Shown here piece by piece: positions 1 through 9,624 of a stretch of DNA of 64,000 nt. Origin of the DNA: Christensenella intestinihominis (GTDB lineage: Bacteria > Bacillota > Clostridia > Christensenellales > Christensenellaceae). The first letter of the stretch is position 1. Each line of letters starts with the position of its first letter. A model generated the notes under the pieces. The model was not told the DNA's origin, did no database searches, and was given only the letters and a program-made list of their open reading frames with translations. Where the stretch lies: positions 1 to 64,000 of the forward strand of contig NZ_MAIQ01000007.1 in NCBI RefSeq assembly GCF_001678845.1, read 5' to 3'. Position numbers and translations under genes: made by a program.

Positions 1-2
1 CG

Positions 3-137
3 TTCGTGAAGCCGGGGGGCACGGTGGGAAGCGACATCAAGATATGGCGGGACCTCTCGGAGGGTGCAAGCGAGGAACAGATGGACGCAGACATCCGGGA
101 ATCGCTGCAATTTGTGAAAAAACAGTTTGTGGAATGA
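3..137 (+). CDS. C-terminal end of an unrecognised protein (partial)
   Basis: An open frame enters from the left edge and stops with TGA at 135-137, leaving 44 residues. The tail is acidic and probably helical (ends ESLQFVKKQFVE). A clear intrinsic terminator follows about 80 bases later, which supports a real gene end. The fragment is too short for me to assign a family. It is read in the frame starting at base 3, and its own start lies outside the window. Confidence 0.6.
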   Translation, partial: FVKPGGTVGSDIKIWRDLSEGASEEQMDADIRESLQFVKKQFVE

Positions 138-217
138 GTACGGCGGCGCTTTCCTCCTACGAAAGACAGAATCGCTCATAACACTCTCTCATCATAACAG
201 GGAAAATAATTTCCGGA

Positions 218-250
218 CAAAGGCCTTCCTTGGGAGGGCCTTTGTTTTTT
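218..250 (+). terminator. Rho-independent terminator
   Basis: Stem caaaggcc (218-225) pairs with ggcctttg (237-244) and is followed by a run of T. It closes the gene entering from the left. From here to 464 the DNA is AT-rich and should hold the promoter of the htrA-like gene, but I could not choose a convincing -35/-10 pair. Confidence 0.85.
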
Positions 251-464
251 ACCGCGGCGGCATAAGCGGAACGGTCCGCCTGTATAAATACGGCGGAAAT
301 TGTGGTATGATGATAGCCAGCGGGAAAAACGATGGATGTTTTTGATATTTCTTTAAAATTTGTTCATATATTTTTCACATAATCCGCGTAACATAATGAA
401 TAAAGATCGAACGGTTATTCGGTATTATTTCTGATGGTAATTTTACAGGGAGGACAGAACGCTC

Positions 465-1820
465 ATGAACGAAAATGGATTCAACAATTTTAACGGGCAA
501 AATAATCAGCCAAATGTCCCGCCGGCGCAACCCAATATGCCGCCGGTACAGCCGCAGCAAACCCCTCCGTATGGCTACGGGGCGGCTCCGCAGCCGGAAA
601 CGGCGCAGCCCAATATGGACGGGCAGCAGGGCGGAACGCCAAAACCGCCGAAAAAGAAACGGAAATTTCCCAAGGTATTTGTATCGGCGGTCGCCGGAAT
701 CGTTGCGGGCGGCCTTTTAACGGCTTTCGTCATTATGCCGGCAGTCGCGGGGCAAAGCGCCCTGCCTGTACAGCAGCTTCCCACCAAGGAAGAACAGGCG
801 CAGGAACAGGGCACCGGCGATACGCCGTCCCTCGGAGGAGACGCACAGTCGATCCAGAACATACAGAACCCGGCGGTAGAAATTGCGGAAAACATTTCGG
901 GCAGCGTGGTCGGCATCACGGCCTACAACAAGCAGCTTGTTTCCGGGCAGGAACCCGTGGAACAGGCGCTTGACGCGGGGACGGGCTTTGTCATTTCCGA
1001 AACGGAAGGATATATCCTCACAAACAACCATGTTGTTGCGGACGGCAACCTTATCAAGGTAACAACGCCGGACGGCGAGGAGCATGTCGCGGAAAAAATC
1101 GGCGGCGATTCCACCACGGATATCGCGGTCATTAAGGTGGAAAACCTTGGCATCAAAGCGGTGCCGATCGGCGACAGCGATTCGGTCAAGGCGGGTGAAC
1201 TCGCGGTGGCGATTGGCAATATCCGGGGGGAAACCTTTAATAATTCCGTTACGGTGGGGCATGTAAGCATTGCGCAGCAGGAAATTGCCCTCGACGGGAA
1301 TAAAATGCAGATGATCCAGACGGATGCGGCGATCAATGCGGGTAATTCCGGCGGACCGCTCGTCGGCGAGGACGGTAAAGTGATCGGCGTTAATACGGCT
1401 AAAAAATATTACTCCGGGATCGACGCAAACGGGAACCTGCTCACCTCGGAAGGCGTCGGCTATGCGATTCCGATCAATAGGGCAATCGAGACCGCGCAGC
1501 AGCTGATTGAAAACGGCAGCATTCCGCGCGCGGGCATCGGCATCACCTACAGCCTGATTTCCGATGTGGACGCGAAGCTGTGGGATACGCCGCGCGGCGC
1601 GCTCGTGGTGGATGTGACGGCAGGCGGCCCGGCGGACCAGGCGGGCCTGCAGCAAAACGACGTGATTACGGAAATCGACGGCGTAGACCTGTCCAACGGT
1701 GCGGATATGCCCATATTGTCCCAGAAAGCGGTTGGGGAAAAGGTCGGCGCCAAGGTATGGCGGGAAGGCCGGGAATATTCCGTAGAGTTTACCCTTGCGG
1801 ATATGAACAACCTCGGTTAA
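465..1820 (+). CDS. HtrA/DegP-like membrane-anchored serine protease (S1C) with PDZ domain
   Basis: This is a 451-residue envelope quality-control protease. Residues 1-60 are rich in Pro, Gln and Asn and should be cytoplasmic, 61-70 are basic, and 70-96 form a single membrane anchor that places the protease outside. The trypsin-like domain shows the full triad: His189 in TNNHV, Asp219 in TTDIAV and Ser295 in GNSGGPL. A PDZ domain for peptide binding covers about residues 350-445. Length and layout match Firmicute HtrA proteins. The ATG at 465 follows an aggagg-like site (ttacagggaggac). The gene stands alone, with a terminator on each side. The function is secure; the exact paralogue (htrA, htrB or htrC) cannot be told. 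Confidence 0.93.
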   Translation: MNENGFNNFNGQNNQPNVPPAQPNMPPVQPQQTPPYGYGAAPQPETAQPNMDGQQGGTPKPPKKKRKFPKVFVSAVAGIVAGGLLTAFVIMPAVAGQSALPVQQLPTKEEQAQEQGTGDTPSLGGDAQSIQNIQNPAVEIAENISGSVVGITAYNKQLVSGQEPVEQALDAGTGFVISETEGYILTNNHVVADGNLIKVTTPDGEEHVAEKIGGDSTTDIAVIKVENLGIKAVPIGDSDSVKAGELAVAIGNIRGETFNNSVTVGHVSIAQQEIALDGNKMQMIQTDAAINAGNSGGPLVGEDGKVIGVNTAKKYYSGIDANGNLLTSEGVGYAIPINRAIETAQQLIENGSIPRAGIGITYSLISDVDAKLWDTPRGALVVDVTAGGPADQAGLQQNDVITEIDGVDLSNGADMPILSQKAVGEKVGAKVWREGREYSVEFTLADMNNLG

Positions 1821-1868
1821 AAAAAGTAAATCGTTTCTTTCCCCCGGCGGGGAAAGAGTACTGGAGGA

Positions 1869-1896
1869 AAAGGCACGGGAAACCGTGCCTTTTTTT
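1869..1896 (+). terminator. Rho-independent terminator after the htrA-like gene
   Basis: Ten-base stem aaaggcacgg / ccgtgccttt with a gaaa loop, followed by a T run. Confidence 0.9.
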
Positions 1897-2021
1897 GTCC
1901 GCCGCCTTCCCCTGGAATTTTCGCATGAAACGGTAAAGAATTTGATTCGCGGATATGCTATAATATTTTGTAACGGGCCCCGTGGCCTGAAAATTGAAAC
2001 GGATCGTATGGGCTGTTTTTG

Positions 2022-3167
2022 ATGATGAAAGAAATTTATTTGGATAATGCGGCGACCACAAAGCCGCTCGAGGAATTAAAGGAAGTTTATACGGCCTACG
2101 CCGCGGACGGATGGCAGAATCCTTCCGCGCTGTACGCGAGCGCGACGCGCGTGCAAAAACAGATCGACGAGGCCAAAGAAACCCTGCTGCACGCGTTCGG
2201 CGCGCAGGGGCACAAGTGCTTTTTTACAAGCTGTGGTTCGGAAAGCGCGAACACGGTTATTTTGCGCGGCGCAAAACAGAAAAAAGATATGCACTATGTG
2301 TGCGGCGGCGCGGAGCATCCCTGTGTGGAGGAAAGCTTCAAATTCCTGCAGAATGCGGGCTGCGGCGTAACCTTTGTAAAGACGAATAAAAACGGCGTGG
2401 TGCCGCCGGAGGCGGTCGCGGAGGCGGTAACCGAAAATACCGCGCTTGTCAGCGTTATGCACGTGAATAATGAAACCGGGGCCAAAAATGACGTCGAGCG
2501 GATTGCGGCGCTCGTAAAAGCGAAAAATCCGCAAACCATGTTTCACTCGGACGGGGTACAGGCATTCTGCAAGGAACGCCTGCAAAACACGTCGAATATC
2601 GACTATTATACGGTCAGCGCGCATAAGCTGCACGCGCATAAGGGAACGGGCGCTGTTTTTTATAAGGACCATGCGCCGCTGAAGCCTTATATCCTTGGCG
2701 GCGGGCAGGAAAACGGCCTGCGTTCGGGAACGCAGAACACGCTTGGAATCCTGGCCTTTGCGGCGGCCGCGGATTATTTCGGGAAAAACGTCGCCCCCGG
2801 GCATTTCAAACTTTTGCGGAACGCCTTCCTGGACGAATGCCGGAATATCCCGGACGTGACGATCCTGTCGCCGGAAAACGAGGCGGACGCATGCGCGCAT
2901 ATCGTCAACATTTCCGTGCTGGGCGTAAATGGGGAAACCCTTCTCCATACGCTGGAAGCGGCGGGCGTATACATTTCCACGGGCTCGGCCTGCTCCTCCA
3001 AAAAGGGGAAAAGCAGGATTGCCGCGGCCCTCGGCCTCACGCAGGAGGAAGCGGCGGGCGCGGTGCGCATCAGCTTCTCGCCCTTCAATACGGAAGAGGA
3101 AGCCGTTTTTGCCGCGCGGGAAATCGCAAAAAATGCCGCCGTGCTGCGAAAATTTATGCGAAAATAA
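2022..3167 (+). CDS. Cysteine desulfurase (NifS/IscS family), likely sulfur donor to ThiI
   Basis: A PLP enzyme that takes sulfur from cysteine and holds it as a persulfide. It starts with the family signature YLDNAATTKP. The PLP-binding lysine is K202 in SAHKLHAHKG, and the catalytic cysteine is C324 in STGSACSSKK on the mobile loop. Length of 381 aa is normal. thiI starts 68 bases downstream on the same strand, the arrangement of the dedicated NifZ-ThiI pair of Bacillus, so its main job is probably 4-thiouridine in tRNA and possibly thiamine thiazole. The start is uncertain: TTG 2019, ATG 2022 and ATG 2025 are in frame and none has a strong ribosome binding site. Confidence 0.93.
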   Translation: MMKEIYLDNAATTKPLEELKEVYTAYAADGWQNPSALYASATRVQKQIDEAKETLLHAFGAQGHKCFFTSCGSESANTVILRGAKQKKDMHYVCGGAEHPCVEESFKFLQNAGCGVTFVKTNKNGVVPPEAVAEAVTENTALVSVMHVNNETGAKNDVERIAALVKAKNPQTMFHSDGVQAFCKERLQNTSNIDYYTVSAHKLHAHKGTGAVFYKDHAPLKPYILGGGQENGLRSGTQNTLGILAFAAAADYFGKNVAPGHFKLLRNAFLDECRNIPDVTILSPENEADACAHIVNISVLGVNGETLLHTLEAAGVYISTGSACSSKKGKSRIAAALGLTQEEAAGAVRISFSPFNTEEEAVFAAREIAKNAAVLRKFMRK

Positions 3168-3234
3168 TATATGCTGCGGAAAAACCAGGATTCCGAAGAT
3201 AAATGAAGTTAAATTTTGTATTGGAGAAAATCAT

Positions 3235-4404
3235 ATGATACTATTGGTTCGTTACGGAGAAATACACCTGAAAGGCCAGAACAGGCCTCATTTTGAGTCG
3301 TTGCAATTAAAAGCCATTAAACGCGCGCTGAAGGACTTCCCGAACGCGGTTACACAAAAGGGCTACGGCCGTTTTTATGTAACGGGCCTGGGGGAGGAAG
3401 AGATGCCCCGCGCAATCGAGGCGGTCACCAAGGTGTTCGGCCTGCATTCCGTATCGCCCGCTGTGGAAATGGAAAAGGACATCGATTCGATGGTTGAAGC
3501 GATGATCCGCCTCACGCAGGATTATATGGCGAAAAAGGGCCTCCGAACGGCGACCTTCAAGGTGCAGGCGAAACGGGCTGATAAACGGTTCCCGCTTTCC
3601 TCCATGCAGCTTGCGGCCGAGCTCGGCGGGCGCATCCTGGAAGCCGTTCCCGGGCTTGCGGTGGATGTGCATGATCCCGATTTTAACGTATATATCGAGG
3701 TGCGCGAACAATGCTACGGCTATGTGGACATCATCCCCGGCGCGGGCGGCATGCCCCAGCATTCCAACGGGCGCGCCATGCTCCTGCTGTCCGGCGGTAT
3801 CGACAGTCCGGTCGCGGGCTATATGATCGCAAAGCGCGGTGTGGAAATCAACGCGGTGCACTACCACAGCTTCCCCTATACCAGCGAAGCCGCCAAGCAA
3901 AAGGTGATCGACCTTGCGAAAATCGTTTCGGAATACGCCGGGAAAATTCACCTGAACGTCGTGAGCTTCACGGATATCCAGATGCAGATTTATGAAAAGT
4001 GCTCGCACGAAGCGCTTGTTATTATTATGCGCCGCTTCATGATGCGCATCGCGCAGAAGCTTGCGGAGAAATGCGGCGCCCGGGCGATCGTTACGGGGGA
4101 AAGCATCGGCCAGGTCGCGAGCCAGACGATGGAAAGCATCTATGTCACGAGCAGCGTGACGTCGATGCCTGTTTTCCGGCCGCTGATCGGCATGGATAAA
4201 ATTGATATCATTGATATTGCGGAAAAAATCGGCACCTACGAAACTTCGATCCTGCCGTATGAGGACTGCTGCACGGTGTTTGTGCCCAAGCACCCGCTCA
4301 CGCGCCCGCACCTCGACCGTATCGTGGAAGCGGAAAGCGTGCTCGATATCGACGGGCTTGTAGACGCCGCCGTGGAAGGGGCCGAGCATATCGTAATCGG
4401 CTGA
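3235..4404 (+). CDS. thiI: tRNA 4-thiouridine synthase ThiI
   Basis: ThiI adenylates U8 of tRNA and transfers sulfur to it. The 389-aa protein has an N-terminal ferredoxin-like part, a THUMP domain (about 60-165) and the PP-loop ATPase signature LLLSGGIDSP with SGGID at 186-190. The DCC and HPLTRP motifs near residue 345 fit the family. The C-terminal rhodanese domain of the E. coli enzyme is absent, as is usual in Firmicutes, so sulfur should come directly from the adjacent desulfurase. The open frame extends far upstream, but the true start is ATG 3235, preceded by ttggaga and beginning MILLVRYGEIHLKG. Confidence 0.95.
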   Translation: MILLVRYGEIHLKGQNRPHFESLQLKAIKRALKDFPNAVTQKGYGRFYVTGLGEEEMPRAIEAVTKVFGLHSVSPAVEMEKDIDSMVEAMIRLTQDYMAKKGLRTATFKVQAKRADKRFPLSSMQLAAELGGRILEAVPGLAVDVHDPDFNVYIEVREQCYGYVDIIPGAGGMPQHSNGRAMLLLSGGIDSPVAGYMIAKRGVEINAVHYHSFPYTSEAAKQKVIDLAKIVSEYAGKIHLNVVSFTDIQMQIYEKCSHEALVIIMRRFMMRIAQKLAEKCGARAIVTGESIGQVASQTMESIYVTSSVTSMPVFRPLIGMDKIDIIDIAEKIGTYETSILPYEDCCTVFVPKHPLTRPHLDRIVEAESVLDIDGLVDAAVEGAEHIVIG

Positions 4405-4449
4405 GTTTTTCGCGGCTGGTAAGCCGGATGTGAAAGGAATGGGAAAATC

Positions 4450-5283
4450 ATGCCGGAATTGCCGGAAGTTGAAACAATCAGGCGGGTATTGGAACCGCAG
4501 CTTGCCGGGCGGACGATTACAGGCCTGCGGCTGAACCGCCCGGATATTATCAGCCATCCGTCGGCGGAAGCGTTCCAAAGCAGCGTGGCCGGCGCCCGTA
4601 TCAAGGGCATGGACAGGCGGGGCAAGTTCCTTTTTATTCGCCTTGAAGGAAAGAGCATCCTCCTTCACCTGCGCATGACGGGCAGGCTTCTCCTTGTGCC
4701 GTCCGCTTTCCCGGAGGAAAAACATACGCATATCGTGTTCGGGCTGGATAACGGGGCAGAGCTCCGCTTTGTCGATCCCCGCCGTTTCGGGCGCTTCTGG
4801 CTGGTCCGGGACGGGGAAGAGGATACCGAAAGCGGCGTGCATAAGCTGGGGCCGGAGCCCTTTGACCCCGCGCTCAGCGCGGCTTATTTGCAGGCCTCGT
4901 GCGGGCAAAGGAAGAAAGCCGTCAAGGAATGCCTGCTCGACCAAAGCATCGTTGCCGGAATCGGAAATATTTACGCCGACGAAATTCTCTTTGTATCAAA
5001 AATCCGTCCGGAACGGCCCGCGAACTCCCTTTCCAAAGCGGAATGGAAGCGGCTTGCGGAAAATATTCCCGAACGGCTGCGCTATTTTATTGAAAAGAAC
5101 GCCGTCACTCCCGAAGAATACCTCGCGGGAAACGGAACCGAGTACCGCAATACGCCCTTTTTGCAGGTTTACGGCCACGAAGGCGAACCCTGCCCCGTAT
5201 GCGGCGCGCCCCTTTGCCGCACGGTAATCGCGGGCCGGGGCAGCATATTCTGCCCGCGCTGCCAAAAGGAGAAACGGCGCTGA
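4450..5283 (+). CDS. mutM: Formamidopyrimidine-DNA glycosylase MutM/Fpg
   Basis: Removes 8-oxoguanine and ring-opened purines from DNA. The protein begins MPELPEVETI, supplying the catalytic N-terminal proline (after Met removal) and Glu. It has the H2TH segment around DQSIVAGIGNIYADEIL and ends in a four-cysteine zinc finger (CPVCG ... CPRC). Length of 277 aa is typical. It follows thiI by 45 bases and may share its transcript. MutY, which acts in the same oxidised-guanine repair pathway, is encoded at 57.5-58.6 kb. Confidence 0.96.
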   Translation: MPELPEVETIRRVLEPQLAGRTITGLRLNRPDIISHPSAEAFQSSVAGARIKGMDRRGKFLFIRLEGKSILLHLRMTGRLLLVPSAFPEEKHTHIVFGLDNGAELRFVDPRRFGRFWLVRDGEEDTESGVHKLGPEPFDPALSAAYLQASCGQRKKAVKECLLDQSIVAGIGNIYADEILFVSKIRPERPANSLSKAEWKRLAENIPERLRYFIEKNAVTPEEYLAGNGTEYRNTPFLQVYGHEGEPCPVCGAPLCRTVIAGRGSIFCPRCQKEKRR

Positions 5284-5356
5284 CGGACGGGGCCGGAAGA
5301 AAAATGCACATCAAAAAATCATGCGGAATGAACCGCCGACAGGCTTAAACGCGGAA

Positions 5357-6829
5357 TTATTTCCATAAAAGAGAGCCGTCATATACCCGCATAGCGGGCT
5401 GCCAATATCCCAGGCGTTTGCATTCACCGGTAATCAATTGGTGTGTATAACGGAACATTTTTGCGGCCTTTTTTGCAAAGGCGCCGGAATCGTTGCTTGC
5501 CAAAGCTTCCGCCGCCTGCATGCACTGTTCATGGATTTCGCGGTTATACCTGTTTTTCGTGTGGCTCAAAAGCCCAGGTACGCTTCTTCCGATGTGGTAG
5601 TTTTCCTGGATTACCTTATAAATGGCCCGAAGCGCGCCATATTCAATATGGGCGGTCAGGAATTCCAGCAAAACGATGGGGGAAAGCTGGTATAAGTAGG
5701 AATGCTCCCACAAATCTTCAATCCTGCCCCGCAATTGCCTTGCCTCTTCCGCTGTGGCGCGGGATGCCGCATGGGCGGCGACGCCGTCGATGGTAAGCGA
5801 CAGCAGCTCCAAACTGTCCAGGTACTGGCGGATATGATAGGAAACCAAATCCGGGTCAATGGGGATTTTGCCCAGGGCTTCCGGACCCATTACCACAAAA
5901 ATGCCCTTGCCCCGCGCGGCGGAAACCACCCCCCATTTTTGCAGCAACTGTATCGCTTTGATTGTGGTATCGACGCTGACCCCATAAATGCGGCGCAGCT
6001 CGGCGTGTGAGGGAAGCCGGTCCCCGGGGCGGTATTTGCCAATGACGATCAAGCCGAGGATATCCAGGTAAACGCGGGAATACCGCTCTTCCGCCCGGCT
6101 GATCCTGCGCCCCAGTTCTTTTGTACCAAGCCGGAACGGAGAATCGGACACAACCTTGCAGACCGGCGTATAATTATCCCCGTCCGGCAGGAACCTGTAA
6201 AGCTCCGACAGGTCCGCAAAATGGATTTTTTCCGGGCTTCCTCCGTTCCTGACGGTGCGAAAAAGCTCTTTTAGCTTTGAATAATACTCCGTCCTGATCC
6301 CAAGGGTGCCGGGAAGCGGGTCCAGCTCGGAAAGCCCAAGGCTGTCCACGGCGCGCAGGATAAAGTCGTTGCCGATCCGGGCGACAAAAAAACGCCAAAA
6401 CCGGTTTGACAGCCGCCAGAATTCGGTCGGCTGGCCCGGATTCATTTTTTCCAGGATGGCCCCGGGAATACTCCATTCGGCGCCGCTGCAAAGTTCCATT
6501 CCATGTTGAATCGTTGGATAACAAAGGAAAATACCTGTTTTCAGGATGTCGCCGGCGGCCGTAGCGTCGGCTTCGTGCAGGGAAGCCGGACGATCTTTCA
6601 CCGGCGTATCCGGACAGGTAACGGTCGGCCGCTTCCTTTGCGCGGTTTCAACCAGGCCATGATCCGAAAGCAGCTTCACCACCCGCCGAATCGTCTTTTC
6701 CGAGGTGCCGAACTCCCGGCATAGCTCCGTACGGGAAGGCAGCTTCGAGCCGTTTGGAAGCAGTCCGCATTCAATTTTATTTTTTAAGATATGGTAGATT
6801 CTTTCGTAGAGCACGATACCGTTTTTCAT
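5357..6829 (-). CDS. GntR-type regulator with two winged-helix domains
   Basis: The 490-aa protein carries two GntR-like DNA-binding domains. The first is at residues 1-70 (LPSRTELCREFGTSEKTIRR) and the second at about 245-315 (LPSHAELRRIYGVSVDTTIK ... GKGIFV). A C-terminal helical region (about 340-480) resembles FCD-type ligand domains but is divergent. GntR regulators normally have one HTH of this kind, so the duplication is unusual. It lies downstream of the c-di-GMP genes on the same strand, 67 bases after the phosphodiesterase, with its own extended -10 box. The DNA-binding role is clear; ligand and targets are unknown. Confidence 0.8.
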   Translation of the reverse strand: MKNGIVLYERIYHILKNKIECGLLPNGSKLPSRTELCREFGTSEKTIRRVVKLLSDHGLVETAQRKRPTVTCPDTPVKDRPASLHEADATAAGDILKTGIFLCYPTIQHGMELCSGAEWSIPGAILEKMNPGQPTEFWRLSNRFWRFFVARIGNDFILRAVDSLGLSELDPLPGTLGIRTEYYSKLKELFRTVRNGGSPEKIHFADLSELYRFLPDGDNYTPVCKVVSDSPFRLGTKELGRRISRAEERYSRVYLDILGLIVIGKYRPGDRLPSHAELRRIYGVSVDTTIKAIQLLQKWGVVSAARGKGIFVVMGPEALGKIPIDPDLVSYHIRQYLDSLELLSLTIDGVAAHAASRATAEEARQLRGRIEDLWEHSYLYQLSPIVLLEFLTAHIEYGALRAIYKVIQENYHIGRSVPGLLSHTKNRYNREIHEQCMQAAEALASNDSGAFAKKAAKMFRYTHQLITGECKRLGYWQPAMRVYDGSLLWK

Positions 6830-6851
6830 AGTTCCCCTGCCTGTTTTGTTT

Positions 6852-6860
6852 ATTATACCA
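6852..6860 (-). promoter_or_regulatory. Extended -10 promoter element of the double-GntR gene
   Basis: On the minus strand this reads TGGTATAAT, a consensus -10 hexamer with the TGn extension, about 25 bases upstream of the start codon. No strong -35 box is visible at the right distance. Confidence 0.6.
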
Positions 6861-6896
6861 TATTCGCAGGTTCAAAAACGGTTTTACCGGGTTTTG

Positions 6897-9617
6897 CTAT
6901 TCACCTTTATTCTTCTGTTCGTCCAAAAATTGAATCAGCTTTTCCTGCGTCAGCGGACGTGCATAATAGAAGCCCTGGATATATTGCACGCCGGACGCGG
7001 CGATCAGCCGCTGCTCCTCCTGTGTTTCCACGCCCTCGGAAACAACCGTCAATGAATTGATTTCCGCCATTTCCACGATGGAATGCAGAAGCGCGTGCTG
7101 TTTGGGGCTTGTGTTAATCTGGCGCGTGAGCGAGCGGTCTATTTTAATCACATCCACAGGCAGGTTGGAGAGGTAGTTGAGGCTGCTGTATCCTACGCCA
7201 AAATCGTCGAGGGCGATGCGAATGCCCGCCTGCCGCAGCTTATCCAGGGTGGCGGATGCATGCTCGATGGACTGGATCAGGATGCTCTCCGTAATTTCCA
7301 GCGTAATCTGTGAGGCGGGCGTGCCCGAAGCATGAATAATTCCAAGCAGATGGTCGGCGCTGTTCCCGACGAGAAGCTGCTGGACGGAAATGTTGACGCC
7401 TATATGCTCCAGTCCCGCTTTGCGGCCGTGCCCGGCCATGAACCGGCAGGCGCAGCCGAGCACATAATCTCCTAAATCTTCCACCATTCCGCCGCGTTCC
7501 GCGAGGGCGATCACCTGCCCTGCAGAGAAGAAACCTCCTTTCCCGTCCGGCAGGCGCACCAGCGCTTCCGCCGCGATAAACCTCCCGGATTCTACGTGGA
7601 TAATCGGCTGGTACCATACTTCCAGCGTTTCCTGCAAAATAGCGGCATGGAGCCGGTGCAGGATATCGGCTTCCGTACGGACCAGCTGGTCGAGCGCATC
7701 GTCATAAACCACTACCTTTTTGTTTAATTCCTTTGCGTAGCGCAGCGCGGACTGGATTCGGTCAAGCAGCAGCTCGGGGCTGTCGCCGTTTGACGGGTAT
7801 CCGCAGACAGCGACGCGCACCTGCAGGGTAAAAGAAGCGTTCCCGGCTGAAACGGGCGCGGAAAGAAGCGCCTGGAGCCTGCCCGCAAAGGCTTCCCCGT
7901 TTTCACCGGACAGGGAAATCCCGAGGAACACGTCGCCGTTGATCCGGTATAAATAGGTTCCGAACAACTGTGATAAACGGTCTATAACCTCCTGCAGGAT
8001 CGCGTCCCCGACGTCTGCGCTGAAAAGTTCATTATATTGGCTGAAGGAGCAGATATCGATGCAGAACAGTTGGAACCGCCGTTTCCTGTCGTAAGAGATG
8101 AGCATATGCGCATCCCGTAAAAATTTTGGACGGTTGCCCACGTTGAATACAGGATCAAAATATGCAAGCTGTTCGACCTGCTTGCGGTATTGGTTAAAGG
8201 TTTTTGACAGTTCCATCATTTCGAGGTCGGTATATTCGTCAAAGGTAACGTCGTTTTTTCCTTCGATCAGCCGGCGGCATTTTTCGGTCAGCCTGCGCAC
8301 GGGGGACTCCTGGGAGCGGTGGGCGTAATAAGCGCGGACCAGCGAAGTGATTTCCTCCTCCGCCCAGTCTTTGCCAGCCTGGCACGGTTTATACTGGTAT
8401 CGGGCCGTTAAAAAGCTTTTTTCATTGCCCAGACGGATTTTCAGCAGGAGCTCAATCGATAAGCCCCGTGCAAAATCCTCCTGCTGCATTTCATTCATGT
8501 CCTCCCGGACAGCCAATATGAAATTACCGTCGCCCAGGCGCCCGGCAATAAAAGGACTCTCGATAAAATTTTGTAACCGCTGGGGAATACTTTGCAAAAA
8601 GACGGATTCTTCCTCATAGCCGATTATTTGTGCGGCTTGGTTATATCCCTCGAAAACAAAATAAAACAATACGATGGGGCTCCCATCTTCGGAAAGCCAG
8701 CGGTCGAGCTCGGCGGTAAAACCCGCGTTACTGTACAGGCCGGTTCGGCTGTCCCTTGATGCAAGCCGTTTTAGGGTATGGTTACAGCGGAACAGTTTAT
8801 CCAGTGAATAGGCCAGGAAAAGCGCGAGCCCCGCCATCAAAAGACAGTTCAAAGTAATCCCGGAGATTTGGGCCGGACTGATCCAGCCGGAAGAAGGCTG
8901 GATGCTGAGCGTCCACTGCGTCGGCAGGTAAAAACTTGTTTTTACGGCCTGGGAAAAATCGATATCCTGCCGGGAGGCGGCGACCACGTCTTTTACGCCG
9001 TCCTGCGGTTCAACCCGCCACAGCTCATAATCGTAGCCGTGTTCAGACAGGTAGCCGAGGCCAAGCTGCCGCAGGACATAGTCGCGGTCCAATGCCACAA
9101 TCACCTGCCCGAGGTAAGCGCCCTCCTCCACAAAAGGCTGTAAAAATAAAAACACCTGCTGTCCGCTGCTGTCCCCGTCGAGGGAAACCGGCCCTTCGAC
9201 CACAGGTTCCTTAACAACCTTTGACAGCGTATAAATATAAGAAAAGTCCTTTAAATCGCGCCCGGCCTGATCGCCGTAAACGTCGGCGGGAAGCGCGCTT
9301 ACGACGGTATCCCCCTCCACGAGGCAAACATAACGCACTTCTTCGCGCTGAAGCAGCGGCGCTGTGGCTTTTTCAAACCATGCGGCGTCGGAACCATTCA
9401 TTGTATGGGCAATTTGGGCAAACGTATCAGCCGCGTTCAGGTCCTTTTGCAGCCTGAGCATCATGCTGTCGTTGCAAAACCGGAGGATATTCCCGGCTTC
9501 CTCGCGGCGTATATCGACCAGAGCCCCCGCGGCGGCAAGGCCCAGCGCCGCGGTCAGGGCCAGGATTACCGCAATTATAATACAGGCGAAAAGCCGCCTT
9601 TTACCCGTTGCTTTCAT
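6897..9617 (-). CDS. Membrane c-di-GMP phosphodiesterase (sensor, two degenerate GGDEF domains, EAL)
   Basis: Predicted to hydrolyse c-di-GMP. In order, the 906-aa protein has a transmembrane helix (about 10-32), an extracellular Cache-like sensor, a second helix (about 270-292), a first GGDEF-like domain whose signature is replaced by RLGDGNF, a second with INGDVF, and a C-terminal EAL domain. The EAL domain keeps its catalytic features: EALVRL, LEITES, DDFGVGYSSL and SEGVETQEE. Cyclase activity is therefore unlikely and phosphodiesterase activity likely. The frame opens earlier, but ATG 9617 has a GAGGTG ribosome site and begins just before the first helix. It starts 7 bases after the diguanylate cyclase stop, so the two are co-transcribed. 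Confidence 0.88.
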   Translation of the reverse strand: MKATGKRRLFACIIIAVILALTAALGLAAAGALVDIRREEAGNILRFCNDSMMLRLQKDLNAADTFAQIAHTMNGSDAAWFEKATAPLLQREEVRYVCLVEGDTVVSALPADVYGDQAGRDLKDFSYIYTLSKVVKEPVVEGPVSLDGDSSGQQVFLFLQPFVEEGAYLGQVIVALDRDYVLRQLGLGYLSEHGYDYELWRVEPQDGVKDVVAASRQDIDFSQAVKTSFYLPTQWTLSIQPSSGWISPAQISGITLNCLLMAGLALFLAYSLDKLFRCNHTLKRLASRDSRTGLYSNAGFTAELDRWLSEDGSPIVLFYFVFEGYNQAAQIIGYEEESVFLQSIPQRLQNFIESPFIAGRLGDGNFILAVREDMNEMQQEDFARGLSIELLLKIRLGNEKSFLTARYQYKPCQAGKDWAEEEITSLVRAYYAHRSQESPVRRLTEKCRRLIEGKNDVTFDEYTDLEMMELSKTFNQYRKQVEQLAYFDPVFNVGNRPKFLRDAHMLISYDRKRRFQLFCIDICSFSQYNELFSADVGDAILQEVIDRLSQLFGTYLYRINGDVFLGISLSGENGEAFAGRLQALLSAPVSAGNASFTLQVRVAVCGYPSNGDSPELLLDRIQSALRYAKELNKKVVVYDDALDQLVRTEADILHRLHAAILQETLEVWYQPIIHVESGRFIAAEALVRLPDGKGGFFSAGQVIALAERGGMVEDLGDYVLGCACRFMAGHGRKAGLEHIGVNISVQQLLVGNSADHLLGIIHASGTPASQITLEITESILIQSIEHASATLDKLRQAGIRIALDDFGVGYSSLNYLSNLPVDVIKIDRSLTRQINTSPKQHALLHSIVEMAEINSLTVVSEGVETQEEQRLIAASGVQYIQGFYYARPLTQEKLIQFLDEQKNKGE

Positions 9618-9624
9618 GCGCACC

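Noticed and set aside
3307-4944. 545-codon open frame on the minus strand
   Set aside because: It lies opposite thiI and mutM, whose motifs are intact; composition effects keep the antisense frame open and it shows no domain or ribosome site.
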